A stretch of 64,000 bases of DNA, taken from contig NZ_CP090981.1 of the NCBI RefSeq assembly GCF_021513135.1, positions 2,418,001 through 2,482,000 on the forward strand, written 5' to 3'. Origin of the DNA: Vibrio sp. SS-MA-C1-2. GTDB taxonomy: Bacteria > Pseudomonadota > Gammaproteobacteria > Enterobacterales > Vibrionaceae. Under the pieces are notes generated by a model. The model was not told the DNA's origin, did not search any database, and was given only the letters and a program-made list of their open reading frames with translations. Shown piece after piece: positions 18,026 through 27,218 of the stretch (position 1 is its first letter; each line of letters starts with the position of its first letter). The translations under genes and the position numbers were made by a program.

Positions 18026-19462
18026 TTATTTTACCGCTAACGAGTCCAGCACTCCCAGACCACTATGAACACCGCCTTCGGTTGTTGTCACTCGTTTGCT
18101 TCTGACTAAATAGCCGGCGTAACCTTGTTGAGCCACCGCGGGTTCACCTGCGATATGTACGGTAAAAATACCAATTTCACTAATCAAATCATTGACTGAG
18201 GTGAGTTCGCCATCTCTCACTAACAGTGTCGGATGTGTTCTTGGTGCTGGATGCAGACGTCGCATTAATGCCCAGCTATCATATTCACTTTTTGACATGG
18301 CTTGTAATGCGGGCAAAATATCTTGATTGAAGACACAATGACCTCCCCCTTCGCCTTGATTCTTTAAAACCCAATCATCTGCCGACTGCTGTTTAATAAA
18401 TTCGACACTATTTTGATCAATTTGACGCATTTCGCCGATAAGTGGCTGAATTTTTATTGCTTCTTCTTCGGTTAAACCAATCGTAACTAATTGTTCCATC
18501 TTCATCGATGAAAGCAACAGTTGGATTCGTTTACTGGTGGCTAATTGCTGTCCAACCGTCGCATTAACCGCCACTTGATGCTGTTCGATAAAGACTCGGG
18601 TTTTCATCAAAGTTTCACAACACTTTTGCTCTTCAATATCTTCTGAAAAATAATCAGAATATTGGTAACCCGCACGGAGGTAAACCGTATCAATCGAACC
18701 GACACCTTCTAATAGCAGACGATCTTGCTTCCCCGTTGATAGTTTATGGTAAAGCTCTTTAAAGGTCCGTCGATGCGTTTCAATGCCTCGCTGTTGCAGC
18801 GCCTCTTCTAATAAGAATTGATCGAAAATATTATCTTCATTCTCTTGGGTCACCATTAAAAAACGCGGCGGTTGTGACTCATTAAATCCATGTTTAATCG
18901 CTAGGGTCGCCTTTTGTATCCCATCGGCCAATCTTTCTATTGCAATATTATCGACTAACTCACTTTGTGGTGCATCTGTCCATTGCTGATAAACAGAAGA
19001 ACATTGCTGTTGTAACTCGTGATGCAACTGATGAATGCGTTGACCAAAAGGCCCCATCCCTGCAGCAATTCCATTAAATTCGATTAATTGCGGTCCATTA
19101 TTGATATCATCCATAAAGTCGGTACGCATGATTAACAAGGGAGTTCGGCGAGCTGATTTTCCTTGAAAATGAATCTGTTCATGCATTTCTAATAGCGCAC
19201 TAAAAAAGTCATCACTTTCTGCAACGGGTAAAATCGCCTCGCGTATCAACTTGTGATCGTCTGAAATCAGGTTAATTAATTTACCAAATAACGGTGAGGC
19301 ATCAATTAACTGTTGGTAACGATCTTTTTCTATTAACAGTGGCGTAAAACTAAATGGCGCATGACGACTGGTAAAATTTGAGGCTTTTAACATTACATTA
19401 TGTAACATTGCCCAGTCTATCGCATGTTGTACGGCTTTTTTATTATTATCATCAAACATCAT
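18026..19462 (-). CDS. Eukaryotic-type glutathione synthetase family ATP-grasp protein
   Basis: The 478-residue protein resembles the eukaryotic glutathione synthase family (unrelated in sequence to bacterial GshB). It has the IMRTDFMDDIN ... LIEFNGIAAGMG substrate/ATP region (about 112-137) and the glycine-rich ATP-grasp loop VLKNQGEGGGHCVFN (about 365-380). IGIFTVHIAGEP and GYLVRSK lie near the C-terminus. The enzyme class joins gamma-glutamylcysteine-like dipeptides to an amino acid. ATG at 19462 with AGGA six bases upstream is preferred to the upstream TTG. It is 31 bp behind an amidotransferase gene, so the two are probably co-transcribed. The exact thiol or peptide product is unknown. 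Confidence 0.72.
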   Translation of the reverse strand: MMFDDNNKKAVQHAIDWAMLHNVMLKASNFTSRHAPFSFTPLLIEKDRYQQLIDASPLFGKLINLISDDHKLIREAILPVAESDDFFSALLEMHEQIHFQGKSARRTPLLIMRTDFMDDINNGPQLIEFNGIAAGMGPFGQRIHQLHHELQQQCSSVYQQWTDAPQSELVDNIAIERLADGIQKATLAIKHGFNESQPPRFLMVTQENEDNIFDQFLLEEALQQRGIETHRRTFKELYHKLSTGKQDRLLLEGVGSIDTVYLRAGYQYSDYFSEDIEEQKCCETLMKTRVFIEQHQVAVNATVGQQLATSKRIQLLLSSMKMEQLVTIGLTEEEAIKIQPLIGEMRQIDQNSVEFIKQQSADDWVLKNQGEGGGHCVFNQDILPALQAMSKSEYDSWALMRRLHPAPRTHPTLLVRDGELTSVNDLISEIGIFTVHIAGEPAVAQQGYAGYLVRSKRVTTTEGGVHSGLGVLDSLAVK

Positions 19463-19493
19463 TAAAGATCCTATATTCGCCAAAATTTATAGT

Positions 19494-20273
19494 TTAATTA
19501 AACTCACAACTCATACAACGCCCCTCTTTAAAGAGCGCATATTCATTGGGACTCATTCGTTGCCAGTTCTCATCAGTTAGCGGCTCTGTGGCGATTAAAT
19601 TTACCTGATCACCATCTTGATAAAGTTGCGCTAAATCATGCTCACCTTTCCCTTCTGAATAATTAACCATGCCAAAAGGCGCCTCTCGCTTGACCCAAGC
19701 TAATTTGCTGCCACAGAACGCCATAAGATAACGTCCGTCTGTTAGTAGCATATTAAAAACACCATGCTGATTAAGATACCGTGCTTTTTCTGCGATAAAT
19801 TCATAAAGGTCAAATGCCGATTCTGGTCGGGTGATAAAATGAGTCTTAATTTGATCAAGCAGCCAACAAAAAGCGAGTTCGCTATCTGTTTCTCCCATTG
19901 GTGTAAAGTCACCCGTGTTTAATTTTAGAGTAGCATTCAATTGACCATTATGTGCAAATGTCCAACACTCTCCCCATAGTTCACGAGTAAAAGGATGGGT
20001 GTTTTCACTTCTGACTTCACCACAATTAGCCTGTCTGATATGTGCAATAATTAATGGGCTAACGATACGATGTTGCTGCACAAATGCTGAAATTTCTGAG
20101 CAACAACTTGGATTAGTATCTTTAAAATTACGGCATCCCTTCACGCTATCATAAAAGGTCACCCCCCAACCATCGCGATGAGGACCTGAGTTTCCTCCAC
20201 GTTCTGCTAGTGAAGAAAAGCTTCTATTCATTGTTGTCGGTTTATTACTACTCAGGCCTAATAGCTCACACAT
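19494..20273 (-). CDS. Class II glutamine amidotransferase (YafJ/EgtC-like)
   Basis: This is an N-terminal-nucleophile hydrolase: Cys2 follows the initiator Met (MCELLGLSS) and becomes the catalytic nucleophile. Conserved blocks are RGGNSGPHRDGWGVTFYD (about 25-42), HIRQANCGEV, ENTHPFTRELWG, WTFAHNGQL and TDSELAFCWLLD. At 259 residues it matches stand-alone YafJ/EgtC-type amidotransferases; EgtC removes gamma-glutamyl groups in ergothioneine synthesis. It lies immediately upstream of a glutathione-synthetase-like gene, so a role in gamma-glutamyl peptide chemistry is inferred. Confidence 0.85.
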   Translation of the reverse strand: MCELLGLSSNKPTTMNRSFSSLAERGGNSGPHRDGWGVTFYDSVKGCRNFKDTNPSCCSEISAFVQQHRIVSPLIIAHIRQANCGEVRSENTHPFTRELWGECWTFAHNGQLNATLKLNTGDFTPMGETDSELAFCWLLDQIKTHFITRPESAFDLYEFIAEKARYLNQHGVFNMLLTDGRYLMAFCGSKLAWVKREAPFGMVNYSEGKGEHDLAQLYQDGDQVNLIATEPLTDENWQRMSPNEYALFKEGRCMSCEFN

Positions 20274-20493
20274 AAATCACCTCTTATAAGTTTTTAAATC
20301 AACTTCACTTTAATTCGATTATACCGCAATAGTGGAATAATAAAGTACAGATAAAGTAAGTCAAGAGTAATCCCGAGAGCATAGAATTAATCACTTTTTA
20401 TTTATCAATTTTGCGCACAAGATCAAAGCTCTCATGATCAAGTAACATAGATTCGACTACATTATCGTTACACAACAGAGCTAAAATTAAACG

Positions 20494-21722
20494 TTACTCT
20501 TGTTTTTTTAGGATATGAATTAGTCGAGTATTACAACATAATAACTTTGGCAACTGATCGAGGAACTTTAAACTATGAATCATTAAAAAGAATAGAGGAA
20601 TTAAGGCAATCAATAGAAGATTATCCCAACCAAACAATGAAAATATAATACCAGATGCAAAGACAGAAGAGGTTTGAGCGAGACTAATCATTAAATCAAA
20701 CCGTCCTTGAGCTTTAAATCTCGTCGCATTTGAATACGTTTGAGAAAGTAACGTTGTGCCACTTAAAAATAGAACATTCCAACCTAACCCAAGGAAAATA
20801 AGCGAGAATATAAAGTGACTAAATGTTCGCGATATTAATGCAATCATTAAGCTTAAAACCATAAGCAGTAACCCAGCTATCAACATCTTATGTATTCCCA
20901 TCGATTTAACCATTTTGGCCGTAAATAAAGAAGGAATATACATCGCAAGAATATGGGCTTGAATAACCCACTTAATTTGCTCAATTGAAAATAACGATGC
21001 TTTCATTGCCAGTGGTGTTGCTGTCATTATCATTGCCATGATTGCATAAGCGATGACACCAATAATTACCGCCAATCTAAATAATGAACGGATTTCACTG
21101 TCACTTAATGAAGGAGATAACAGCTCTTGCTTCTTGGCATCCTTTTTAGAGATCGGTTCAAAAAAGATCAGTAATAATCCAGCCGCAATAAGATGAAAAA
21201 TAGAAATAAATAGGTAGGCATTCGCATATAAAGAGTCAAAAACAGTTAAATATTTAGCAAAATCGACCAACTCAGGCCCAATGATTGCAGATGAAATTCC
21301 CCCATCAAAATTAAACTCAATGCTTTAGTAATATCTTGCTGATCTTGACAGCTCTCAATCGCAGCATAACGATACTGTACAATAACGGCCATTTGTGTTC
21401 CAAAAGCAAAACAACTGGAGACAAATCCCCAAAAAAAGGCTTGTTCTATACTAATAGCAGCCATCAAACCAATTATGGCACTTAACAGTGAGGCGACGAT
21501 GAATAGTGGTTTTCGTCCAAATCTCTCTTGTAATTTAGAACCTGGGACAACGAACAGTGCTAAACCTGTCATAAAAGCAGCAATAGGCAGCGTCGCTAAG
21601 TTCGGATTTTGACTCAAATCATTACCAATAATACTCGCAACAACAGAGTTTAATCCTCCCGTTGATACGACTAAAGGTTGCATTAAAGCCAATAACCAAA
21701 TATTACGAGGTAATTTCAACAT
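20494..21722 (-). pseudogene. MFS sugar-type transporter, disrupted by a one-base frameshift
   Basis: Two overlapping frames together make one major-facilitator protein of about 410 residues. The N-terminal part (21722 down to about 21300) begins MLKLPRNIWLLALMQPLVVS and has MFS motif KLQERFGRKPLF; the C-terminal part continues from about 21300 to 20494. Adding one G to the GGGGG run at 21299-21303 (minus-strand sense) restores MGGISSAIIGPELVDFAKYL and joins the halves. The gene is therefore either a recent pseudogene or a sequencing indel in a homopolymer. The substrate is unknown; it has no obvious operon partner. Confidence 0.8.
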
Positions 21723-21773
21723 ACCAATTCCTTTGTTAAATCAATGGGAATTCAGACAAACTGAGCTGAATAC

Positions 21774-21808
21774 AAAAAAACCGTACCAATATTTCACTGA
21801 TACGGTTT
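21774..21808 (-). terminator. Rho-independent terminator after ArsP-like permease
   Basis: On the minus strand AAACCGTA pairs with TACGGTTT around a 15-base loop and is followed by seven T residues. It lies about 90 bp beyond the stop codon of the permease gene. Confidence 0.75.
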
Positions 21809-21897
21809 AATTTTAAAGAACCAGGTTGATTCTAAATCTCTAGCCGTTTTTAAATAGCTAGTCAGTTCCAACTAGACCCTTGGGTCTGCATAGCAAC

Positions 21898-23013
21898 TTA
21901 GCCAAAGATAAAGCCATACAGATAGCCCGCACTAATTGCCATTGATAGGATGACAAACAAGAATGCAGCAATCATTTGGTTTTTGAAGATCGCTTTTAAC
22001 AAAATAACTTCTGTTAAACTTGCACCTGCACTACCAATAATCAACGCCATCACTGAACCTAATGCCATGCCTTTTTTAACTAACGCCATACTTAGAGGAA
22101 TAACCGCTTCAGCACGAATGTATAGTGGAATACCAATTACCGCTGCAATTGGAACCGCATACCAAACGTTCTCACCTGCATACTCGGCAATTAAATCTGT
22201 TGGAATAAAGCCATAGATTAATGAACCAATCGCCACACCGATTAATAGGTATGGAAGCACTTGCAGAAAATCCGCCCAAGTGCTGTGCCAGATACGTACC
22301 CAGCGACTAGGTTCTTTTACTGCTGGATTTTTAGTTGTTGTACCGCAGCAAGTTTCAGTTTCAACTGCAGGCGCTGATGTACAACAAGATGTTGCAGCAA
22401 CTGGCTCTGACGTACAGCAAGATGTTGCCATTGCTGGTTCTGGTGTACAACAAGAAGTCTCAGCCACAGGCTCAGGCGTACAGCATGAAGCCGATTCTTC
22501 TTTAGCTGGCTCAGTTCCACAACATGACGTTTCTTTAATTGCTGAATCATAAGCTTCTGGTTTTACGTATCGTTCAAAACCTAACTTCTCAAGTACATAA
22601 CCCGCTGTTACTGACACTGTCATTGCAATAACAAAGTAGAAAAGTGCCACTTTCCAACCAAATGTTACGACAAATAGGCCAATAATAATTGGGTTAAGTA
22701 ATGGACTTGCGAATAAGAACACCATCATCGGACCGAAACCAGCACGCGCTCTTAATAATCCTTTTAAAAATGGGATTGTTGAACAAGAACAAAATGGTGT
22801 AATAGAACCAAGTAACGCGGAGATAATGTACCCTTTGCCTTTTTTTGAACTTAATATATTTTGTACTTTTTCTGGTGTCATATATTCTTGAAGAATACCA
22901 ACAACATAACTGATAGCTAAGAATAAAATCACTAACTCTGTCGCAAGGAATGCAAACATACCTAGTGCTTCTTTTGCCATATCCATAAATTCAGGACTCA
23001 TTTCAATCTCCAT
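21898..23013 (-). CDS. ArsP/YraQ-family (DUF318) permease with cytoplasmic Cys-Cys repeat loop
   Basis: This is an inner-membrane permease of the family that includes the organoarsenical exporter ArsP. The 371-residue protein has two hydrophobic halves. The conserved SITPFCSCSTIPFLKGL motif with paired Cys is near residues 70-85 and the matching IIGSAGASLTEVILLKAIF is near 325. Between them, at about 163-224, lies a hydrophilic loop with six Cys-Cys pairs at roughly 11-residue spacing (SCCTPEP or SCCTSEP units), probably a soft-metal-binding element. It is divergent from an ArsR regulator. Metal or metalloid export is inferred; the substrate is unproven. Confidence 0.82.
   Translation of the reverse strand: MEIEMSPEFMDMAKEALGMFAFLATELVILFLAISYVVGILQEYMTPEKVQNILSSKKGKGYIISALLGSITPFCSCSTIPFLKGLLRARAGFGPMMVFLFASPLLNPIIIGLFVVTFGWKVALFYFVIAMTVSVTAGYVLEKLGFERYVKPEAYDSAIKETSCCGTEPAKEESASCCTPEPVAETSCCTPEPAMATSCCTSEPVAATSCCTSAPAVETETCCGTTTKNPAVKEPSRWVRIWHSTWADFLQVLPYLLIGVAIGSLIYGFIPTDLIAEYAGENVWYAVPIAAVIGIPLYIRAEAVIPLSMALVKKGMALGSVMALIIGSAGASLTEVILLKAIFKNQMIAAFLFVILSMAISAGYLYGFIFG
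22345..22525. repeat. Tandem in-frame repeat encoding Cys-Cys metal-binding units
   Basis: Six imperfect copies of a roughly 33-bp unit encode [ST]-[ACT]-S-C-C-T-x-[EA]-P-[AV]-x. The units are diverged at DNA level but the CC pairs are invariant. It lies in the loop between the two halves of the ArsP-like permease. Confidence 0.8.
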
Positions 23014-23038
23014 TAATTAACAATTATTTTGCACTTAT

Positions 23039-23108
23039 TTCCAATGTTCTGGAATTATAGTTACAATGACTTAATTGTCAATTTATATTTCCTAGATTCC
23101 AGAAATAT
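23039..23108. promoter_or_regulatory. ArsR-type operator region between permease and regulator
   Basis: Two inverted repeats lie in the divergent promoter region: TTCCA/TGGAA (23039-23043 with 23050-23054), and perfect 7-base arms ATATTTC/GAAATAT (23085-23091 with 23102-23108). Both carry TTCC-type elements and would suit a dimeric ArsR/SmtB repressor controlling both genes. Confidence 0.55.
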
Positions 23109-23170
23109 AGTGCAGAGGGTGATTTAATGGTAGAATTGATGACTTCCCTATAGTGATGAGGATCGATTTT

Positions 23171-23458
23171 ATGAAACTGGATATGGTAGCAAAAGCGTTG
23201 AAAACGCTCGGACATCCGACACGATTAAGTATCTACAAGGAAATTGTAAAAAAAGGGAAAAACGGGTTAGTTGTCGGAGATATACAAGAAAAGTTAAATA
23301 TTCCCAACTCGACACTCTCCCATCATATTTCAACACTATGCTCTGCGGGTCTATTATCTCAGCAGCGTAACGGACGGTCGTTATACTGTGTGGTAGAGTT
23401 TAATGCCCTCAATGACGTGATGTCATACCTCCATCAAGAGTGTTGTATTAAAGAGTAA
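23171..23458 (+). CDS. ArsR/SmtB-family transcriptional regulator
   Basis: The 95-residue winged-helix repressor contains LKTLGHPTRLSIYKEIV and the recognition helix NIPNSTLSHHISTLCSAGLLSQQRNGRSLYC. Cysteines occur in the recognition region (STLC), at YC and in the C-terminal ECC, giving candidate metalloid ligands, as in atypically placed ArsR sensors. The ATG at 23171 (AGGA eight bases upstream) is preferred to GTG/ATG at 23153/23156 because homologues start with the LD-x-VAKALKTLGHP segment. It is divergent from the Cys-rich permease, so it likely represses that gene and itself. Confidence 0.88.
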   Translation: MKLDMVAKALKTLGHPTRLSIYKEIVKKGKNGLVVGDIQEKLNIPNSTLSHHISTLCSAGLLSQQRNGRSLYCVVEFNALNDVMSYLHQECCIKE

Positions 23459-23607
23459 AATAGAACGATTAACTTAAATACAGAAAAGTTTAATCGTCCA
23501 TGAGTGAATACGTCGTATTTGACGTAGCCTCTTTAGCTCATTATTGTATCTGACTGTAAATACTAAATTAAAATATTGACGAAAATAACGACAAGGTACT
23601 TATCATT

Positions 23608-23943
23608 ATGAACAATCGTATCATCACGACTACCGCTCAGATACCCGATCATTTACGCATAGAATCGGTAGAAGGTATTATTACTACCTCTATTGTTTCA
23701 GGTACTAACTTTTTCCGAGATTTTTTTGCCGGTTTCACTGACTTTTTTGGCGGTAAATCCAATAGCTATATGAGTAAATTGGACGATATAAAACAAGAAG
23801 CAATTGAAGATTTAAAAAATAAAGCCGAAAAGATGGGATGTAACGCTGTGATTGGCATCGCGATTGATGTAGAAGAAATTTCCGGTGGTGATAAAGAGAT
23901 GCTGATGGTGACGATAACAGGCACTGCCGCCGTGGTTCGTTAA
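23608..23943 (+). CDS. YbjQ/UPF0145 family protein
   Basis: This 111-residue cytoplasmic protein of the YbjQ (heavy-metal-binding-domain-named) family has IESVEGIITTSIVSGTNFFRDFFAGFTDFFGG (about 17-48). It also has the typical AIEDLKNKAEKMGCNAVIGIAIDVEEI segment. Members form pentameric rings; their function is not established. It stands alone, followed by ERIC sequences. Confidence 0.85.
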   Translation: MNNRIITTTAQIPDHLRIESVEGIITTSIVSGTNFFRDFFAGFTDFFGGKSNSYMSKLDDIKQEAIEDLKNKAEKMGCNAVIGIAIDVEEISGGDKEMLMVTITGTAAVVR

Positions 23944-23946
23944 ATG

Positions 23947-24000
23947 TATATCCTCTTCATACTTGAAGCGGCTAATAACTCCAACTATTTTAGGTGTATC
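23947..24000 (-). repeat. ERIC/IRU fragment
   Basis: A 54-bp remnant with both ERIC ends (TATATCCTCTTCATACTTGAAG ... CCAACTATTTTAGGTGTAT) and almost no interior. It is adjacent to the full-length copy at 24010. Confidence 0.6.
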
Positions 24001-24009
24001 CTTACTGCT

Positions 24010-24137
24010 TATACCCAAAGTAATTGGAGTTGCTAGTAGGCGCCAAGCGAATGAGGCCTCATGAGTATAGGAGTACTATATTATTGGGGCGAATGAGTGC
24101 AGCCAACAACCTAGCAACTTCAAGAATGAAGGGTATA
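24010..24137 (+). repeat. ERIC/IRU element, full length
   Basis: A 128-bp copy, TATACCCAAAGTAATTGG to GAATGAAGGGTATA, with the complete centre (GAGGCCTCATGAGTATAGG ... TATTGGGGCGAATGAGTG). It lies between convergent genes. Confidence 0.92.
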
Positions 24138-24221
24138 AATGTCATTCCCCTCAATCAAATCGTGATTTAAGAATTAATCGCTAATAACGATATTGGTCGA
24201 GGGGGGAAACAAGTTATCTAA

Positions 24222-25085
24222 TTAGAATAACGGATCCATTTTAACGTTTACAACTGGAATAATATTGATTTTCAGGTTCCAGTCTTGACCGTACTCGTCA
24301 TTCTTAATCACCGACTTCTCTAGTCCAACTTGAACTTTTGCTGGTGTGCTACCAAACCGATGCATAAATGAATAGGTTAATCCTAGTGGTACATTCCATT
24401 TGCCACCACCATTATTAATTTTATTATCATAAGTGATCGTTGGTGTAATACCAATCTCTTGAGCGCCACCTAATGACTTAATTAAAAACAGATTAATTTG
24501 ACCGTGATCTTGCTCATTCTCTTTATCTTCACTAGAGATATTTCGCCAGTACTGGTTTAGTGTACCAAGTACATACCCTTTTGGTTTCCAAACCATTAAT
24601 GCTGCTGCACCGCCTTGCCATACATGCCCTTTCTCTAAATCACCGGTATTAGTTGGTAAGATAAACGATGGACCAAATGCCCAAGAGAAATCTGTATCGC
24701 TTTTAGGAGAAACCATCAAAGGCAATTGTAAGTCACTTAAACCGTAATGACGTTCAGTATGCCCTTCTGACACCAATGCAGGTTGGCTATTAAAAGAGAT
24801 AACTGGACGAGTGATCAATTTAACATCTTCAGTAAGATGAAATGGCATAATAGGTTGGAAGACAATATTTTGACCATATTTGTCACCGGTAACATCTGAA
24901 CCGCTATAACCAGTAAAGTTTACCGAAGTAAATAACGCCCAAACATTCGATGTTGGATCACTTAGTTTCTTAGAAACTTGTGCAAGTGTTTCAGTTTTAT
25001 GGTGATTATCAATTTTTGTTTCTGCGAAAGTATTGCTAGCTATAAAAGTTAAAATTAAAAGTGAGCTAGTGATTAATTTTTTCAT
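24222..25085 (-). CDS. Outer-membrane beta-barrel protein of unknown function
   Basis: The 287-residue protein has an N-terminal signal peptide (about 1-21, ending TFA). Alternating hydrophobic/polar strands follow (SVNFTGYSG, NIVFQPIMPFHL, WAFGPSFILPT, GLTYSFMHRF) and it ends in an aromatic (PLF), as expected for a barrel inserted by Bam. It resembles the loosely defined transporter/neuromodulin-type barrel family found with small-molecule uptake genes. No functional assignment is possible. It is a single gene behind GGAAATACTTA. Confidence 0.6.
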   Translation of the reverse strand: MKKLITSSLLILTFIASNTFAETKIDNHHKTETLAQVSKKLSDPTSNVWALFTSVNFTGYSGSDVTGDKYGQNIVFQPIMPFHLTEDVKLITRPVISFNSQPALVSEGHTERHYGLSDLQLPLMVSPKSDTDFSWAFGPSFILPTNTGDLEKGHVWQGGAAALMVWKPKGYVLGTLNQYWRNISSEDKENEQDHGQINLFLIKSLGGAQEIGITPTITYDNKINNGGGKWNVPLGLTYSFMHRFGSTPAKVQVGLEKSVIKNDEYGQDWNLKINIIPVVNVKMDPLF

Positions 25086-25360
25086 TAAGTATTTCCAGTT
25101 TATTCACTTATATACATAAAATAATTGACGTTATTAATTGACAAACAAATTCCGCCAACAGAAAATATCTTCAATTAAGAAGATGTAGATAAGTCATGTT
25201 TATTACAAACCCGTAAGGATTAGAGTGTTTTTTTTATTACATTGTCGTGGTTAATTTAAATTATCGTCTATGCCTCCTTATAAAAAGAGATAAATAAAAC
25301 ATGAAGTTCCTAGTAATATTCACTTATTACTAGAAAACAAGATTTATTATTAATGACAAC

Positions 25361-26200
25361 TTATTTAAGGAGTGACTTTATTTGATAACCTTCAAATATT
25401 TTGTCCATTGAGGCTTCGTAAGAGGCATTTAACTTCTTAATCTCTTCGCCAATCACGGTTGTATCAACTTCAACCCGGAAAGGGGCATCAAGAGGATTTA
25501 ATGCCACATCTGCAATCGCTTTCCCTACTTGTGCTGGATCTTGTTCAGTATGCTCTTTCATTACAGATGATAATGTTTTGAAGAATTCAACTTCTAAACT
25601 ATCATATTCATCATAGTGACGATTTGTCGCCTCTTCAGCGTCAGGAAGCATCGCATTGACACCAAAATTTGTACTTTGTGCACCTGGCTCAACAACAAAA
25701 ACACCGATACCCATTTTTTTTAACTCATGTCGGTATGATTCTAAAAGCCCTTCAAGTGCCCATTTCGATGATGTATAAGGCCCTAAAAACGGAACACAAA
25801 AGCGACCAAGCAAAGCTGTGACTGTGATGATACTGCCAAATCGTTGTTTTTTCATCTGCGGTAGAATCGCTCTAAAAAGTCGCTGCGTTCCAAAAATATT
25901 AATATCAAAAACTTTTTTCATCTGATCTGTTGTGAACTTTTCGCTATAACCTCGTGTACCCATACCGATACAATTAATGACAGCATCAACTTTATCATCG
26001 AGCATTGAAATCGCATTATTCATCGCATCTTCAACTGATTCATCGTTGGTAATATCCATACTCAGAAAGCCGATAACACGTTCATCATGACTATAACGAT
26101 TGACGCCTCGCCCCGTTCCTACAATTTTCGTATCCGCAGGTAAGTTATTTAAAATAGAATTACTGAATCCACTGTTTAAACCAAGAATAATTACGTTCAT
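25361..26200 (-). CDS. Short-chain dehydrogenase/reductase (SDR)
   Basis: This is an NAD(P)-dependent oxidoreductase of 279 residues. An atypical N-terminal dinucleotide loop (GLNSGFSNSIL), the NCIG block (about 76-79) and the catalytic YTSSK (about 142-146) are visible. The usual catalytic Ser in the strand before is replaced by a Thr-containing TVTALLG. The following SYRHELKKMGIGVFVVEPGAQSTNF is typical of SDRs that act on lipids or sterol-like substrates, but the substrate cannot be predicted. Single gene with GGAAAAGTGA before the ATG. Confidence 0.82.
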   Translation of the reverse strand: MNVIILGLNSGFSNSILNNLPADTKIVGTGRGVNRYSHDERVIGFLSMDITNDESVEDAMNNAISMLDDKVDAVINCIGMGTRGYSEKFTTDQMKKVFDINIFGTQRLFRAILPQMKKQRFGSIITVTALLGRFCVPFLGPYTSSKWALEGLLESYRHELKKMGIGVFVVEPGAQSTNFGVNAMLPDAEEATNRHYDEYDSLEVEFFKTLSSVMKEHTEQDPAQVGKAIADVALNPLDAPFRVEVDTTVIGEEIKKLNASYEASMDKIFEGYQIKSLLK

Positions 26201-26376
26201 TCACTTTTCCAGAGTTGGCTAATATGTGATGCATTATCCATTAAGTGGTGGCAGGAATAACTGGTAAATCCTCTAGTTCGAGTTTGCAAAAATGAGAATG
26301 CCTTTTTCAATTTTGTTAAAAATAACCAAAAAAACATTAAATTAAACACTTAAAATTCTTATTGAATCATAAGCAT

Positions 26377-26880
26377 TCATACTCTCGCCTCGATAGCATT
26401 TAATTTTGAGTCAATATATAGATTAAAATCCTGATATATTTGATGTAGTGTTAAGGCATCATCTAGTTCTTTAGCCTTCAATGGGGATCGTGGATCATCC
26501 TTATGATGAGGGTAATCGGCTAGTTGATCTAATTTTTCACAATACAGCTCTACTTCTTTGAAAGCTGAGTAGAAACTAAAACTCTTATATAACTCAACAT
26601 GTTTAGTTAATAACTCTTGTTTAGTGATCAATTGAATCTTATTTTTATCAATAGTGGTTAATTCTCTTCCATTCTTTGAGGAGAACTTATGTTCATTCCC
26701 TTCAGCATCAACAACCAAGAAATAAGTAATCGTAATCTTTGTGATCACAAACCCTAGAATAAATGCACGCTGATAGTAATTTTCATTCTTACCCCAACTC
26801 GTACTACTTCTTTTCTCAAGAGCACACACTTTATATTGGTATACAATATCGCCCTCTGTAAAGCTATTAATAAATGACAT
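26377..26880 (-). CDS. Hypothetical protein
   Basis: The 167-residue soluble protein has no signal peptide or membrane segment and was not recognised. Composition is Lys/Tyr-rich, with a central ITKITITYFLVVDAEGNEHKFSSKNG strand-rich region (about 48-73) and helical C-terminal half. The ATG at 26880 is preceded by AAGGATATAAGTT, a good ribosome binding site, supporting a real gene. It stands alone. Confidence 0.6.
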   Translation of the reverse strand: MSFINSFTEGDIVYQYKVCALEKRSSTSWGKNENYYQRAFILGFVITKITITYFLVVDAEGNEHKFSSKNGRELTTIDKNKIQLITKQELLTKHVELYKSFSFYSAFKEVELYCEKLDQLADYPHHKDDPRSPLKAKELDDALTLHQIYQDFNLYIDSKLNAIEARV

Positions 26881-27218
26881 AACTTATATCCTTCTATATC
26901 GATAAGTAAAAAACTAAAGGTACTAATCAGGAATAGTCTATATAAGTACAATTTAACTATGTCAGATAAATATTAAGATTTAAAATTAAAAAAATAACAG
27001 AATTAATATAGCCATTTGAAATATAAATATCCATCGTAAAATATCAATAAATTCATGTGGATAATAGATAAGCTGCCTATCTAATTAGTGGTGAGGTATT
27101 AAATTATACCATCTATTACGCCTTTACTTCATTAACCACATAAAAACAGGGTCTTCCGCTCAGTCCAGCAAGTACAAACGGTATAGTTTATTAAGGAAAA
27201 AGAGAATCTAAAAAGTAG
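26881..27218. other. Intergenic region, no gene seen
   Basis: 338 bp of AT-rich sequence between a hypothetical gene and the stop of the DUF1275 gene. No ERIC copy, hairpin with U-tract or open frame with a ribosome binding site was seen. Confidence 0.6.

Noticed and set aside
22345-22525. Short tandem repeats considered as a CRISPR array
   Set aside because: The repeats are in frame within a coding sequence, have no unique spacers and no cas genes nearby.
22280-22552. Open frames on both strands over the Cys-Cys repeat of the permease
   Set aside because: They mirror the 33-bp repeat in other frames, have no ribosome binding site, and the minus-strand permease frame gives the recognised family protein.
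25111-25134. ERIC-end-like sequence TATACATAAAATAATTGACG
   Set aside because: Only one terminus is recognisable; no matching second end within 130 bp, so not called as an element.
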